From assembly GCA_947311845.1 (NCBI GenBank), contig CAMZMU010000012.1, positions 5,420,192 through 5,484,191 on the forward strand: 64,000 nt of DNA. The letters run 5' to 3'. Below are positions 12,233 through 25,261 of this stretch, one piece after another. Below the pieces are notes generated by a model. It was not told where the DNA came from, did not search any database, and worked only from the letters and a program-made list of their open reading frames with translations. The first letter of the stretch is position 1; each line of letters starts with the position of its first letter. Made by a program: the position numbers and the translations under genes. Origin of the DNA: Poa pratensis (taxonomy: Eukaryota; Streptophyta; Magnoliopsida; Poales; Poaceae).

Positions 12233-15200
12233 ATGGCGGAACGCCTCGCCTCCTCGGCCTCCATCCTCCCAGCCTCGCCTTCCCCGTCGACCCGCCGCGC
12301 CGCGGCCGCGGCCGCCACCATCGCCTCCTTCCCTTCCTGCTCCGCCCGCACCGGCGGGCTCCGCCTCCGTCCATCCCCCTCGCGCTTCTTACAGGTCGGG
12401 TTCTATTCCTGTTCAGTGTAATTGGACCTACCGAGTTGTAAGGTTGATTTCTCACTTTGTGCGAATGAACTGCAGAAGGTTGCGGGGAGAGGGCGCGTTG
12501 GCGCCGGCGGGGGCCGCGGGTGGTCCGGTGCATGGCGGCGTCGGATGCAGCGCAGCTCAAGAGCGCCCGGGAGGACATCAAGGAGATCCTCAAGACCAGT
12601 TACTGCCACCCCATCCTGGTATGGTTGTATATTGTTCAGTTGTACTCTCTAGGTGTCGAATCAATTTCCGGGCGTGCCTTGAATTGTAATGCCACGTTCC
12701 TGGCTTCCTGCGAACTACTCTTATAATACCCGTGCTGAAGCAGAGCAAAGTTTGAGTTTGGGATTTTCATAGCTATAGGCTATAGCCGCTCCTTATTGAC
12801 ATTCGCTCATTTTAGCGTGTAAAAAAAAAATTTGTACCAAGTTAACCATGGACTCCGATTCGAATCAAATCACCTTTCTGTCGCACAGTGCACATGCCGA
12901 GTAGAAAAGTGTAAGTTACTCACAACTCACAAATGAAGTCGGAGTCGTCAGGTTGTGAGTGTGGTTGATGATGAACGATGGCGCTGTCCGTGGTGCTTCG
13001 GGATGTGCTTTGTCTTGTTTATATTTGTGAAATATCGGATTTGCCGACATGTTTTTTGTACGGTCGCTTAGACCTAGTTTAGCTAGCTTGCTTGCCTTAT
13101 TTGTCAAGGTTTTCACCTGATTTTCCTCAATTAACCGAGTTTGTTGTATGATTGTTGGTCCATTTCCCTTATAAACGCCACCACTCATTCCACGGTTGAT
13201 GCGGATTCAAGCGGCGGCCCACCTACCCCACTAAACTGAGCAATTAGTTCACAAATGACCGTAAAATTGACACTAACGACTACTGGGTTGTGGGTATGCG
13301 GTGCGCCGCTTGCATCCTTGGTGGTTGGATTCTTCTAACTCATTCTTTGGAAAATAATAACCCGCTAATGGTTGTATAAAATAGAGAATGAAACATGTTT
13401 GGAACATTCATGCATATGGTTGCTTCCACAAGTTCATGTAAGTAAGTGCTGCATTGTTTGAGATCCATCAGAAAATAGAGTAGTACTTGTGCAATAGTGT
13501 GTTCAATCTATCATCATGGCCCTGGTATGCCGTATGTAGATGCTAATGGTTTCTACTATGTTCAGGTCCGTCTTGGATGGCATGATTCAGGTACATATGA
13601 CAAAAATATTGAGGAGTGGCCACAGAGAGGTGGAGCTGATGGAAGCTTAAGATTTGATCCTGAGTTGAATCATGGAGCCAATGCTGGTATTTTGTCTTCA
13701 CAGGCCAATTTTCTCAGTCATTGTATAGAATAGTAGCTAACATGCTTGGATGGATTTTTGCCAGGTCTTACTAATGCTTTAAAGCTTATTCAACCAATCA
13801 AGGACAAATACCCAGGTATCACTTATGCAGATTTGTTCCAGTTGGCGAGTGCTACAGCAATTGAGGTCTCAGCCTTTTCTCTGCTCAAGTATCGTACTAG
13901 GCCATTTTGACAGACGATCATAGACTGTGTGTACTCATTTCTTTTGTCAATTTCATTCCAGGAAGCTGGTGGCCCGAAAATTCCGATGAAATACGGAAGG
14001 GTAGACATCACAGCACCTGAGCAATGTCCACCAGAGGGGAGGCTTCCTGGTTAGTGTACTTTTGACAAATTCATCACTTAGAGCGATGTCCCTCCATGTT
14101 TAGATCAATATCTGAAGTTGTGATTTGTTAAAGATATTTATTGAGGTGAAAAAATTGATTGGTGCTAAATATTCATGTTCTGCAGATGCTGGCCCACGTT
14201 TACCTGCTGAGCACCTTCGTGAGGTCTTCTATAGAATGGGCCTTGATGACAAGGTGTGGGTCATACCAGAAGCTGGAATTTCTCCTGTTTGCCTGTGTGT
14301 TCGCATTTTGTTGATCCCACGGAGTATATATGCAGGAAATTGTTGCACTCTCCGGAGCACATACACTTGGAAGATCACGGCCTGACCGGAGTGGCTGGGG
14401 CAAGCCAGAAACAAAATATACGGTATGTTTTTGTAGGTCTCTTTGGTTGAGTTTAAAGCAGGACAGGATGTTATTTTCTGTAGAAAGATGTTTTGGACAA
14501 AGGTCAGTTTTATATAACGTCAACTAGTCTACAGTTTCTGACTTCAGGATAGAACGCACAACTTCTTCTCTTTTCTGTACACACGCGGGAAATTTGGATA
14601 TCCTATATTAGAGGTGGTAAAAAAAAGCTCAGCTTTGTGTCTGTCTTGCAGTGAAGATTTAGAGAGCATATCGTGCCTTAAAATCTTTGTAACTTGAATC
14701 CTTGATTTTATTTGTACAACTGTTTTTTGAACTAGCATTTTTGTATTAGGAGAAGGTGCCAAGATGGCGCAGAGAGTACAAACCTAAACCAAACTGAAAA
14801 CACGAAAGAAAACCGAAAAAGCAAAAGAAACTATACATGCCCATAAGGGGAGCTGATAAGGAAGCTTCACTAGGGCATATCCTGAGTCATTCCTATACTT
14901 CCATCTCCATCTGATGGGACAAGCTGATAAGGGGAGCTTTGAAGGAAGTTTGGTGGAGGCGTAGTGGGCATCTTCTTCATGTGATTTGGAATCCGTGGAA
15001 AGAAAGAAAGCGGTGAACCTTTTCACTGGATTGAAATTGACCTATGTCAAGGTGGCTGCCTTATCTGGGAGGACATTTCCCAGTGTGGTTGCGCTTTTGC
15101 TGGGAATGCAAATGAAATCACACCCGACCCGGACTAGGTTTTTGCTTTTTTGTGCTCTGTAGGGGTTTAGGCATGTTCCCCTCAAAACCATGAAAGCTCT

Positions 15201-16568
15201 TTAACATGTTCGTTTTCCCCCTTCTTAATGATGAAATAGGCAGAGCTCCTGCAGGTTGCTCTAAAGGGTTTAGGCATGTTCTGTAGGGTTTTGGTTTTTT
15301 GTGCTCTGTAGACTGTAGGGGTTAGGCATGTTCCCCTCAAAACCATGCCAGCTTTTTAAGATGTTCGGTTCCCCCCCCCCCCCCCCCCCCCCTATTAATG
15401 CAAAAGGCAGAGCTCCTGCCGGTTGCTCTAAAGAAAAAGAAACATAAAAGCAAAAGAAAACTATACAGCTACGCTATACTCTATGTATATGTACAACATG
15501 GATCTGATTAACTGTAGACCATAATGACCCGAAAACTGAGGTGCTAATATTATTGTGCTCCACAGAAGGATGGGCCTGGTGAACCTGGAGGGCAATCATG
15601 GACAGCTGAATGGTTGAAGTTTGATAACAGTTACTTCAAGGTGTACCCATTTTGTTCATGATTACGAATTAAATTATTCATCTGAGTCTCGGATGATCTG
15701 ATCTGTTAAAACAATGGTTCAGGACATAAAGGAGCAAAGGGATCAGGATCTTCTAGTATTGCCAACAGATGCTGCAATATTTGAGGACCCATCATTCAAG
15801 GTAACTTGATTGTTCTCAGTTTATGGCCGGTGACTGTGACTCGATGCTACTATGAAATAGTAATACTGCGACGCACGCAGGTATATGCGGAGAAGTATGC
15901 AGAGGACCAAGAGGCATTCTTCAAAGACTACGCTGAAGCCCATGCTAAACTAAGCAACCTCGGTGCAAAGTTTGATCCTCCTGAGGTGAGCACCACATTC
16001 TGGCAACCACCTGCAGCTTGCCTAAAAGAGCAAAAGCAGCAGGAAGGCAATTCAGTTCCTTAGCTCTTCCATTCCATTTTCCATCATGGATCTTATTTTC
16101 ATGGCGAACTACGCTTAGCTACTCCAGTTCTTGTGAAACCTAACACAACAATATGAAATTATCCTTCAGGGACTCTCGTTGGACGATGACAGTGCCGCAG
16201 CGACTGACGCGAAGAAGGTTGCTGATCCAGTACCAGCAGATGATGTCAATGGAGCAGCACCGCAGCCTGAGCCCTTTGTTGCTGCCAAATATTCTTACCA
16301 AAAGGTTCAATCTAGGCCCAGCTCTAAATATTTTTGTACGAAGCATGCTAGTGAAGCAGCAGTTAGACTTAGAAGAAAGTGAGCCTTGAGAAATTGTTTG
16401 TCGGTGAACTTGCAGAGAGAGCTGTCGGACACGATGAAGCAGAAGATCAGGGCCGAGTACGAGGGCCTTGGAGGCAGTCCGGAGAAGGCTCTGCAGTCCA
16501 ACTACTTCCTCAACATTATGATCGTGATCGCGGGGTTGGCATTCTTGACGTCTCTGGTCGGGAACTGA
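12233..16568 (+). CDS. tAPX: Thylakoid-bound ascorbate peroxidase (frame break in exon 2)
   Basis: Reduces hydrogen peroxide with ascorbate at the chloroplast thylakoid. Twelve exons: 12233-12394, 12476-12618, 13566-13686, 13765-13865, 13962-14049, 14186-14253, 14336-14422, 15566-15640, 15723-15800, 15881-15985, 16170-16304, 16416-16568. Exon 1 is a Ser/Ala/Arg-rich transit peptide. The distal haem Arg, Trp and His are in [12 protein letters not shown] (exon 3) and the proximal His is in [17 protein letters not shown] (exon 7). The last exon ends in a single membrane helix ([19 protein letters not shown]) then TGA, the mark of the thylakoid rather than stromal form. Exon lengths sum to 1316 nt, one short of a multiple of three. 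Exon 2 changes frame before [10 protein letters not shown], most likely in the G-runs at 12509-12520. A downstream in-frame ATG (12532) or an alternative acceptor (AG at 12488-12489) could keep the frame. Confidence 0.93.
15140..15433. repeat. Duplicated LINE-tail-like segment with C22 run
   Basis: Two direct copies (about 15140-15265 and 15290-15433) share TTAGGCATGTTCCCCTCAAA and GGCAGAGCTCCTGC. Their ends resemble the 3' tails of grass LINEs (inference). The second has a run of 22 C at 15371-15392, where the first has five. They lie in tAPX intron 7. Confidence 0.55.
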
Positions 16569-16949
16569 GAGCGTTGGTCTGATCAGTCTAGTCTGCCTTC
16601 TAGTATTTTTTTGTGCCGAAATTGACCAATTGTGCAGAGATCCATCGAGGTACAGAATGAGTATGTGACCCAATTGGAATGCTTTCTGATCTTTTGATTG
16701 TGAGATAAAAGAAAGACATAAGTCTATTTTAAACTTTGAACTACATATAAATGTTTTCCCGATTTTGAACCCTGAAACTATAAAATCATGTAAATTTTAA
16801 CCTGAACTTTCTTAATTGTATATCTTGAACTCTAACCCGGTTTTGGGTAGTGGTTTTGCATTGGGGTTTATTGAAATTTTGAAAATTCATAGATGTAGGA
16901 AATACAAGAAGCATATAAGCAAAAATTCATATAAATATCTCACATGTGC
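16569..16949. other. tAPX 3' UTR and AT-rich flank
   Basis: The stretch to about 16700 is probably tAPX 3' UTR. From 16720 to 16860, repeated phrases such as TTGAACCCTGAAAC and TTGAACTCTAACCC suggest a small decayed MITE, but no clear termini are visible. Confidence 0.4.
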
Positions 16950-16959
16950 AAATATAGTA

Positions 16960-17625
16960 TTACAAAGTAGACGCCTTCTCACTAAACGTATAATACGTTA
17001 AGTATAATCTGTATGAGCCGTTTTCGAACCTGGCTCAGCCAGGCGCTGCACAGAGTTCACAGCCGACTTGCTAGCTTTGTCTCTGTATATTATTTTACAT
17101 CTTATTACATAATATCTGAATTATTTTGTTACCTAACAAGGATGTGTGGTCTTGGACTGCATGGATTGCATTGCAACGGAAAGTTAGGAAATGGACCAGC
17201 TGGTGTGACTTCATTTTTCTCGTACATGTGATTGTATCGGATCGGATCGGACCGACCAGTTATTCATGTTCTATCGAGAGACATTTGCTTATACCTGAGG
17301 AAAGGTTAGACAAGATTTTTTACGTACAAATTGAATCTGGACCAGTGTTTCCGCAAAAAAAGGGAAAGGTAAACAACAGCGGAGCTTCATTCGGATCGGT
17401 ACAAGGCAAGGGTAGATTAATTAATAATTGGTCATGCATGTACGTGACAGCTGTTATTTCCGGATTGGAACAATATTGGTGCGCGGAAAATTAAATAATA
17501 AATAAATAAATAAAATGAAGACATATATTAGGGGAGTTGAAAATTATGTAGAACATTATGTTCAAGGTTGCCACCGTTCTTAGGGAATTGGCGTGTATGA
17601 TGACATGTCGGACGTTCATTCTCTG
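16960..17625 (+). repeat. Left inverted arm
   Basis: It pairs with 37705-38265 in reverse complement. The left copy has about 130 extra bases between 17050 and 17225 that the right copy lacks or replaces. The rest aligns well, for example ACCAATTATTAATTAATCTACC on the right against its complement near 17411-17432. Confidence 0.8.
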
Positions 17626-17639
17626 AATTTTTCAGGTTA

Positions 17640-18390
17640 CAGGATTGATCCCTTAATTGGAAGGATAGTTAGAGCATTTCCATCGGCACCCTCCAAATGA
17701 CCCTCCAAAGGCCCATTGGGGGTCTCGACGCCAAAAAACGCCACCAGCGGCACCCTTCAAAGGGTCGTCCCGAGCGAAATCGTGTCCGACACCTCCGAAA
17801 GGGCCCCTAAGTTTGGAGGCCTTCTCAGGGGCGCGGACATGGGGCGGACATGCCTCTGACAGGGGTGGGTGCCCGTCATACACACAGCGCTGACGCCCTT
17901 GATAATTAGGGTTGTGCAGGAGGTCGTTCGCCCGATTAATGGCGAGACGACGAGACGGCGGCACGCCTGTCAGCACGCGTCGCAATAACGCCGCGCTCGT
18001 TCCCCTGGCGGGCGCAGAGCGAAGCGCCGCGTCGCAATAACGCCGCGCCCGTTCCATGGCGCAGACAGAAGCGACGCGTCGAGACGCGCCGTCCACGTGT
18101 TGAAGTCGCAGCGGCTTCCCGTGGCGGCGCCTTGCACACGCGTCGTCGGCGTCAATGCGCGGCCAAGCGAACCAGTGGCTAGGCGTTAATGCATGCTACC
18201 CAACCCCGCTCCTCCGGCCGCGTATAAAACGCGACGCGTCTCGGCCCTCCTCTTCCCACACCACTTCTTCTCCCTCACCTCACCACCAGCAGATCGGCCG
18301 CCAAGCATGGCGGGCAGCCGCGAAACGTCGGAGGAGCGCCAAGAATCTATGATGGCATGCGTTGGGACCATTCGAAAACGTTAGACTTGA
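17640..18390. other. GC-rich block with promoter-like end inside the left arm
   Basis: The block starts near an AGAGCATTTCCATCGGC phrase of the kind that begins many grass DNA transposons. It ends with a TATA box (TATAAAA, 18223-18229) and a short ORF from ATG 18307 to TAG 18384 (MAGSRETSEERQES...). The ORF runs from the unique block into the conserved inverted arm, so it is chimeric. The right arm lacks this block. It may be a captured gene start. Confidence 0.45.
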
Positions 18391-18439
18391 TCATAATATT
18401 CCTACATATGGGTGGAGTGAAATTGAGGAGACACTATAA

Positions 18440-18800
18440 CTAGACATCTGAACCCACATGCACCAGCCTTAGAGAGTTTGGCCTAGAACTATCATGTGAG
18501 TCCCACAACATGCAACATAGTTAGGACTGTTGTATATGTGGGTCCACATGTTCTAAAGTTGATAGATATACAAATAGATAGATATGAGTGTTGCATGTGG
18601 TCCACATATCACACATGTGTTAGGCCAACATGGCTAGGGGTATTGCATATAGGTCCACATGTACCAAATGTGGTATATACATATCTATATGACCTACTAG
18701 ATATCTGGACCAACATGCCCAGCCCTAAACAGTTTGACCTAAAACTATCATGTGGGTCACACAACATGCAACATAGTTAGAAGTGTTACATGTGGGTCCA
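18440..18800. repeat. CATGTGGGTCCACAT repeat region, left of retrotransposon C
   Basis: Degenerate units carry the phrases TGTGGGTCCACATGT, ATGACCTACTAGATATCTGG and AACATGCAACATAGTTAG. The same phrases appear in reverse complement in 36600-37110. Confidence 0.7.
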
Positions 18801-20327
18801 TGATACGTCTCAAATGTATCTATAATTTCTGATGTTCCATGCTTATATTATACCAATTGTCACATGTTTTATATACACTTTATATCATATTATGACATTT
18901 ATTGGACTAACCTACTAATAGTTGCCAAAGTGCACAATGTTCTTGTTTCACACTTTAATGTGTAGGAATTATCAAAATTGGGCAAAGGAAACCTTGTTGG
19001 AGTCGAATCGGGACCTTCCTGAAATCTGTCTGAAAACGTTTTTCGGAGATTGTCACATACCGGACAGAAGACGACGTCAAACAGAAAAATTCTAGTCGCG
19101 AAAGTTGCGGGGAATTTTCTGCCAATCGATCTGGACTTAAAATTTGCCTAATTCCGAGTTCGGACGCTCCAGATATCGCGCTTTACGAAACCCTAAAGGA
19201 GATGACGGGAATCCGAGAGCATATATAAGGCGAGGAAACCTAACTCATGGGGAGGCCCCCATACCACGAATTTTCCTCCTCCCAGGCAGCCGTCTTGGGG
19301 AGGAGAACCTCCTCCATAGCAGCACCATCTCCAAGGGCCGCCGCCGCCGCCAAGGGCCGCCGCCGCCACCGCGCCGTGGCTGCCGCCGGCCTCCGCCTCC
19401 ACTCCGGGCTGCACCTCTCCATCAAGCTCCTCATCGCCATGACCATGCGTGAGTAGTTTCCCTCGGGACTGAGGGCTCATGCCGGTAGCTATGTGGTTTA
19501 TCTCTCTCTCCCATGGTGTGATCTTTATGTGATCATGAGCTTTGTAATCTAGTTGAATCCATAGATGTTACTCTTCATTATCTTATATGCTACTTGAGTG
19601 GTTTTATTAATGTAAACTCCGGAGTCACCTTTGTCCCACGGTGCGAAGTTGACAGTGTGCGCACCGTGTGTGGCTCTTAGGCTAAAGATTACAGGAATAC
19701 TTATCATGAGTTATTATTTGTGTTGGATGTCTCTATGAAATTGTGTGTTTGTCTAGTACTATTTTAGGGCGCTCAAGTTGACAGTGTGGGGTTCCCTAGA
19801 TGTGGAATGCGACTTTAAGGTGTGCTTTTATAGCCCTACGCAGTGGATTGGTGTTCGTTATCCAACGAGAGAATAATTCAGAGTAGCATAGTGAAGAGGA
19901 AATATCTATGTATTCAATTATATTATTATTGTTGAGAGTGTCCACTAGTGAAAGTATGATCCCTAGGCCTTGTTTCTAAGCATTGAAACACCGTTTACAA
20001 CCAGTTCTGCTACATGTTTGCTTGCTGCCATTTTTATTTCAGATTGCAATTACCACTTATAATCATCCATATCACTTGTATTTTAATATCTCTTCGCCGA
20101 ACTAGTGCACCTATACATCTGACAAGTGTATTAGGTGTGTTGGGGACACAAGAGACTTCTTGTATCTTAATTGCAGGGTTGCTTGAGAGGGATATCTTTG
20201 ACCTCTACCTCCCTGAGTTCGATAAACCTTGGGTGATTCACTTAAGGGAAACTTGCTGCTGTTCTACAAACCTCTGCACTTGGAGGCCCAACACTGTCTA
20301 CAAGAATAGAAGCGTGCGTAGACATCA
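18801..20327 (+). repeat. 5' LTR of retrotransposon C
   Basis: 1527 bp, TG...CA, followed by a 10-base spacer and then the tRNA-Asp primer site. Confidence 0.88.
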
Positions 20328-20337
20328 AGCTATTTTC

Positions 20338-23300
20338 TGGCGCCGTTGCCGGGGAGGTAAGGTAAAAGGTACTCACATCCTCCGTCTACTAGCTATTTTC
20401 TAGCACTGTTGCGGCGTGTGAGTGCTCGAAGGTATTTCCTTTAGATCCTGCAGTTATATCTTTTTGTTTCTTGTTTTTATTTCACTAGTTAGGCTTAATG
20501 GAAAACAACAAAAAATTAGAGAGCTTTATGAAATTTATCTTGAGTTGGACATGAGTGTTTGAAGAGAAAATTAAAAAACCTATGGAAATTATTTGCATGA
20601 TGGTAGCAATGTTATTACTATAAATTCTTTGAACACCATTATTGCTAATGCTATGGAAAATTTAAGCTTGGGGAAGCGGTTTTGATGAATATATTTTTAG
20701 TCCCCCAAGTTTTGAGGAGAAAATTTTGATTATGATATGCCTCCTATATATGATGTTTAATGATGATATGTATTTTGGTCCACCTACTATGGAGGATAAA
20801 GTTTATTATGATTATACTATGCCTGCAATTTATGATGATTACAATGATGGATGTGATAGTTTTACTCCCACTATTACTAATAAATTATTATGCTTATGTG
20901 GAGAGTAATGATACTTTTATGCATGTGGATCATGATAAGAATGCTTTATGTGATAGCTATATTGTTGATTTATTCATGATGCTACTGAAAATTATTTTGA
21001 GAGAGGAAAATATGGTTATAGAAATCTTCATGTTACTAAATTTCTCTCTTTATGATGAAGGTTTTGAGCTTTCTCTTGATTTGCTTTTATTTGATGGTTA
21101 CTTTAAACCTACTGGTCATTATGAGAGAGGGAGACATGGTTTCACATATCACAATAATATTAAGTCTCCTCTCTTTATGTTGAAATTTTGAAGTTGCACT
21201 TGTTTTGCCTTCCTATGCTAGTCACTTTGTGCTTATTGATTTATTTTCTTACAAGATTCCTTTGCATAGGAAGTGGGTTAGACTTAAATGTGTTTGATAT
21301 TTGCTTCTGATGCTCTTTATATTCAACTCTTATACATATGAGAGCATCATCAAAATTATCATGCCTAGCTAAAAGGCTTTAAAGAAAAGCGCTTGTGGGA
21401 GACAACCCATTGTTTTTATTTTCTGCTATTTTTATTTTATTTGAGTCAAGGTGCTGTTTACTTCTGTAGCAATGCCTTTGTATCTTTATTTTCTTGCATT
21501 GTTGTGCCAAGTAAGGCCTCTAATAGGAAGATGATGCTAGATTTGGATTTCTGCGCAGGAACAGATTTCTGCTGTTCACCGTTTTACTTCTGTAAAATCA
21601 CAGAAAAATTATTTAAATCTGAAATTTTTGTGCGTGATCCTCAGATATGTACGCATCTTTCGTTATTTTGAGTTTTTCGATCTGAGCAACGTAAGTGCCT
21701 CGAAAAAATTCGTCTTTACGGACTGTTCTGTTTAGACAGATTCTGTCTTTTATTTTGCATTCTCTCTTTTACTAGTGTTGAGTGGAATTTTTTTTGGGTG
21801 GAAGAGCTTCACATAACATCAGTGGCAGTAGCTAATGTTAAAAGTAACGGTCATGTTTGTGTCCTTATAGAACATGTGAGTTTTTGATTGTGCACTAACC
21901 CTCTAATGAGAATTACTCTGAGTTTGGTGTGGCGGAAGTTTTCAAGGGTCAAGAGAGAAGGATGATATAATGTGATCAAGAAGAGTGAAGAGCTTAAGCT
22001 TGGGGATGCTCCCATGGATCACCCCAGCATATTTCAAGAAGACTCAAGCGTCTAAGCTTGGGGATGCCGGCATCCCCTTCTTCATCAGCAACTTATCAGG
22101 TCATCTCTAGTGAAACTATATTTTAATTCTTTCACATCATATGTGCTTTACTTGGAGCGTCTGTGTGCTTTTATTTTCAGTATTTTATTTTTCTTATGGT
22201 CAACTTGATTGGACCCTAGCATTCTTGATTGGGAGAGAGACACGCTCCGCTTTTTCATATGAATACTCCTATTCTTCACTTATACTTGTTGAGTATTCTT
22301 ATCTAGCTATTGCTATGCTTTTAGCTCCTGTTTTGCATGCATCTCTTATTCAGAGCTGTTAGTTCTTTTAAAGAAAGTACTCTCTTGCTTCACTTATAAT
22401 TGTTTGGAGAGTTTATGTTGAAATAAATTGATTGGTGTTTGGTTGGAACAGAAAATGTTGCATGTGGTAGATGGTATAATGGAAAAAGCTTACATATTCT
22501 TGTAGATCACTGTATTGGATAATTTGATACTTGTCAATTGTTTTGAGTTATCAAGTAGTTCATGTTTAAGCTTTTGTATCATGTAGTTAAAACCTATTAA
22601 TGAAGAACTACCGTAAAGCTCGTTGAAATTTGGTTTGCATGATTGGTATCTCTAAGGTCTAGATATTTTCTAGTAAAAGGGTTTGGTTAACAAGGAAGAC
22701 AGTGTAGAGTCTTATAATGCTTGCAATATGTTTTCATATAAGTCTTGCTGTGTCGGTTGATATCCTGTGTTTGCTTCAAATAACCTTGCTAGCCTAAACT
22801 CTGTACTGAGAGGGAATGCTTCTCGTGCATCCAAAACCTTGAGCCAAAATCCATGCCATTTGTGTCCACCATAACTACCTATATGTGGTATTTCCTTGCC
22901 ACTCCAAGTAAATTTTTCATGTGCTACCTTTAAACTATTCAAAAAATATTACTCCTATTTTGTGTCAATGTTTACCAAGCTCATGAGGACGGGGTGGATG
23001 TCTTTATGTCAACTGTCAAACAGACTTTACCACCGGACTAGCGGCATATACATCCGCTTATCCATTAATTTTGCAAAAAGAGCTGGCAAATGGGGTGCCC
23101 AGTCCCAATTAATTACAACTTTAACCGCTTAATTCTCTTCACATTTTTTCCCTGATTTATCAGTCAAGCAATGACAAACAGTGAAATATCTGCATGTGTA
23201 AACAAAAGAGAAGAGGGATGATCTGCCTTGCTGGTAGAAATAACGTCCTTCATGGGAGCCGCTCTTAAAAGTCTGGTTGGCAGGGGTCATATTGTACTTT

Positions 23301-23628
23301 CCATTTTCTGATTCGTTGACAATTAACAAACACCTCCCAAAACTTATTTTTACTCTTTATGATTTCAAAAACTTAAAAAGCTCTAGCACATGATTTAATC
23401 CCTGCTTCCCTCTGCGAAGGGCCTTTCTTTTACTTTTATGTTGAGTCAGTTTTCCTACTTCTTTCTATCTCAGAAGCAAACACTAGTGTCAACTTTGGTG
23501 CAACAATTTTTATATGCTTATATTGCACTATTATATTGCTTTGTGTTGACAAATATCCATGAGATATATATGTTGAAAGTTGAAAGCAATTGCTGAAGCT
23601 TAAATCTTCCTTTGTGTTGGTTAAATAC
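20338..23628 (+). other. Internal 5' part of retrotransposon C, degenerate
   Basis: Between 20480 and 21190 there is AT-rich, repeatedly frame-broken gag-like sequence (for example NDTFMHVDHDKNALCDSYIV around 20906-20970). It is followed by AT-rich sequence with AAGCTTGGGGATGC phrases near 21990-22070. No intact protein is present. Confidence 0.6.
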
Positions 23629-24981
23629 TGATGCACCTAAAATGCATCTACTTTTCCAAGCACTTTGCTTCATAATTTGCTCCGGAATCTTCCCATATTT
23701 GAATAAACCCGCTGAATCTGACGCTGTTTTTAGCAAAGTCTCGTTTCTGGTTATTTTTGCAGGAAATTAAATCGTGGAAAAATACCACGTCATTTTTTAT
23801 GGAAAAGGAGGACAACGTGCAAAGGATGGACACGAGGAAGCGCCGGAGGCCCAAAAGAGCGGGCCCACGCGGCCAGATCCTTGGGCCGCGTGGGCCCACC
23901 TAACTGGAGCCTCGGGCGCCGCCTCTCCTTCGGCTTTTCGCGTACCCCCTCATATATACGAAAAACTGGGTGCCCTAGGAGGAAGAGGGCTTTCGCGAAA
24001 CACACCGCCGCCGCCACCACGATCTTCGTTTTCGGAGACAGATTGCTCCAGGATTTCTCCTCCGGTGGAGGGATCCGGAGACCGTCTTCACCGCCTTCAT
24101 CTCCATCGACCATGAGCTCCCTCTCCATCACCATGTGTGAGTAGTCCGCTGTAGGCATGTGAGGTGGATGGGGATTGGATGAGATTGATCATGTAATGAT
24201 ACCCGTTGTTCGAGATCTTAGGGGTTTATCTTGAGGATATTTTTGTATTGTGTTGATGCACTTATGCTATACTTAATGCTTGTTACTAGGGCCCGAGTGG
24301 CATGATTTCAGTACTGAACTTATTTTGCTTCATCATATAATTGAGTTTGGTATTTATCTGCAAAGTGTATCACCTGCTATTATGTTGAACCTGCGAACCC
24401 TAAAAGTGACAGTATAGGGAAAACAAGGGGGGAGATGTTTTAGTTTGAGGATTCTATGTGTTCATGAAGTGTTAATGCGTTGTTCCGGGCTATTCGAAAG
24501 GGTAGACCTTAATTACCTGTAGTTCCAAGTTGGCCCCGGTGAAATGGGCAGGTAGGACAATAGATGTTGTGCAAATTCTCTTGGTTAGTACGCACAACTA
24601 ATTATGGAACACATACCTACATATATCGGAGTTAGAGATAAGTCCCATTGCTATTTATATCTTATTATATGATCAATCTTATTTATGCAACACCCCGCTA
24701 TCACCTCATGCCTACGTTTTAAATCTCTGAGTTACACTTTCACTTTTCCGGTGAAAACTGGGAAACCCTTGTTCACTACAGCTGTTCTATTTGCTACTTG
24801 AATCATACTACTGCCATCACTATCACTGCTGCAAGTTTATTGATATACAGGTGTGGTTGAGACTGACGCCTCAATTGCCAAAGTCTTATTGGTATTCTTG
24901 TGTTCCCATCGTGTCAAACTATAAATTTGGGTAATACTTCCCAACGAAGATTTCAGCGATCCCCTATACTTGTGGGCATCA
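23629..24981 (+). repeat. 5' LTR of retrotransposon A
   Basis: 1353 bp. It has a GC-rich hairpin at 23861-23898, an ATATATA TATA-like site near 23953, and short GC-rich ORFs that are not genes. Confidence 0.9.
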
Positions 24982-25261
24982 AGACATTTTATGGCGCCGT
25001 TGCCGGGGAACCTAGCTTTATTGGTAAGACAACTTGTTATCATTTATTTGCTGCATTTGCTTTTTCCTAACCATAGGAAAGGAAAAGATTACTCCGAAGG
25101 AAGTGAGGCCTTCAACTACTCGTAGAGGTACGGACTTGCTAAGTAGGCCAAATTTTTCACCTAATGATGCTTCTGCTGTTGTTCCTAAGAAAAAAAGGAA
25201 AAGTTTTGAATAGTTCACCATTGTCTAAGATGTCTACTAGTACTGAAAATGATTTAATGAA

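Noticed and set aside
11898..12689. Long plus-strand open frame of 263 codons over the tAPX leader
   Set aside because: It crosses the tAPX transit-peptide exon and intron in another frame, is low-complexity Pro/Arg-rich, and has no family likeness. It is open only because of GC content.
20726..21191. 143-codon frame in element C as a real protein
   Set aside because: It is AT-rich, hydrophobic by chance, and the gag-like similarity moves between frames, so it is a fossil.
23774..24158. Overlapping open frames in the LTRs of element A (also at 31116-31640)
   Set aside because: They occur in both LTR copies on both strands and cover the hairpin and promoter region. LTRs of this type are not coding.
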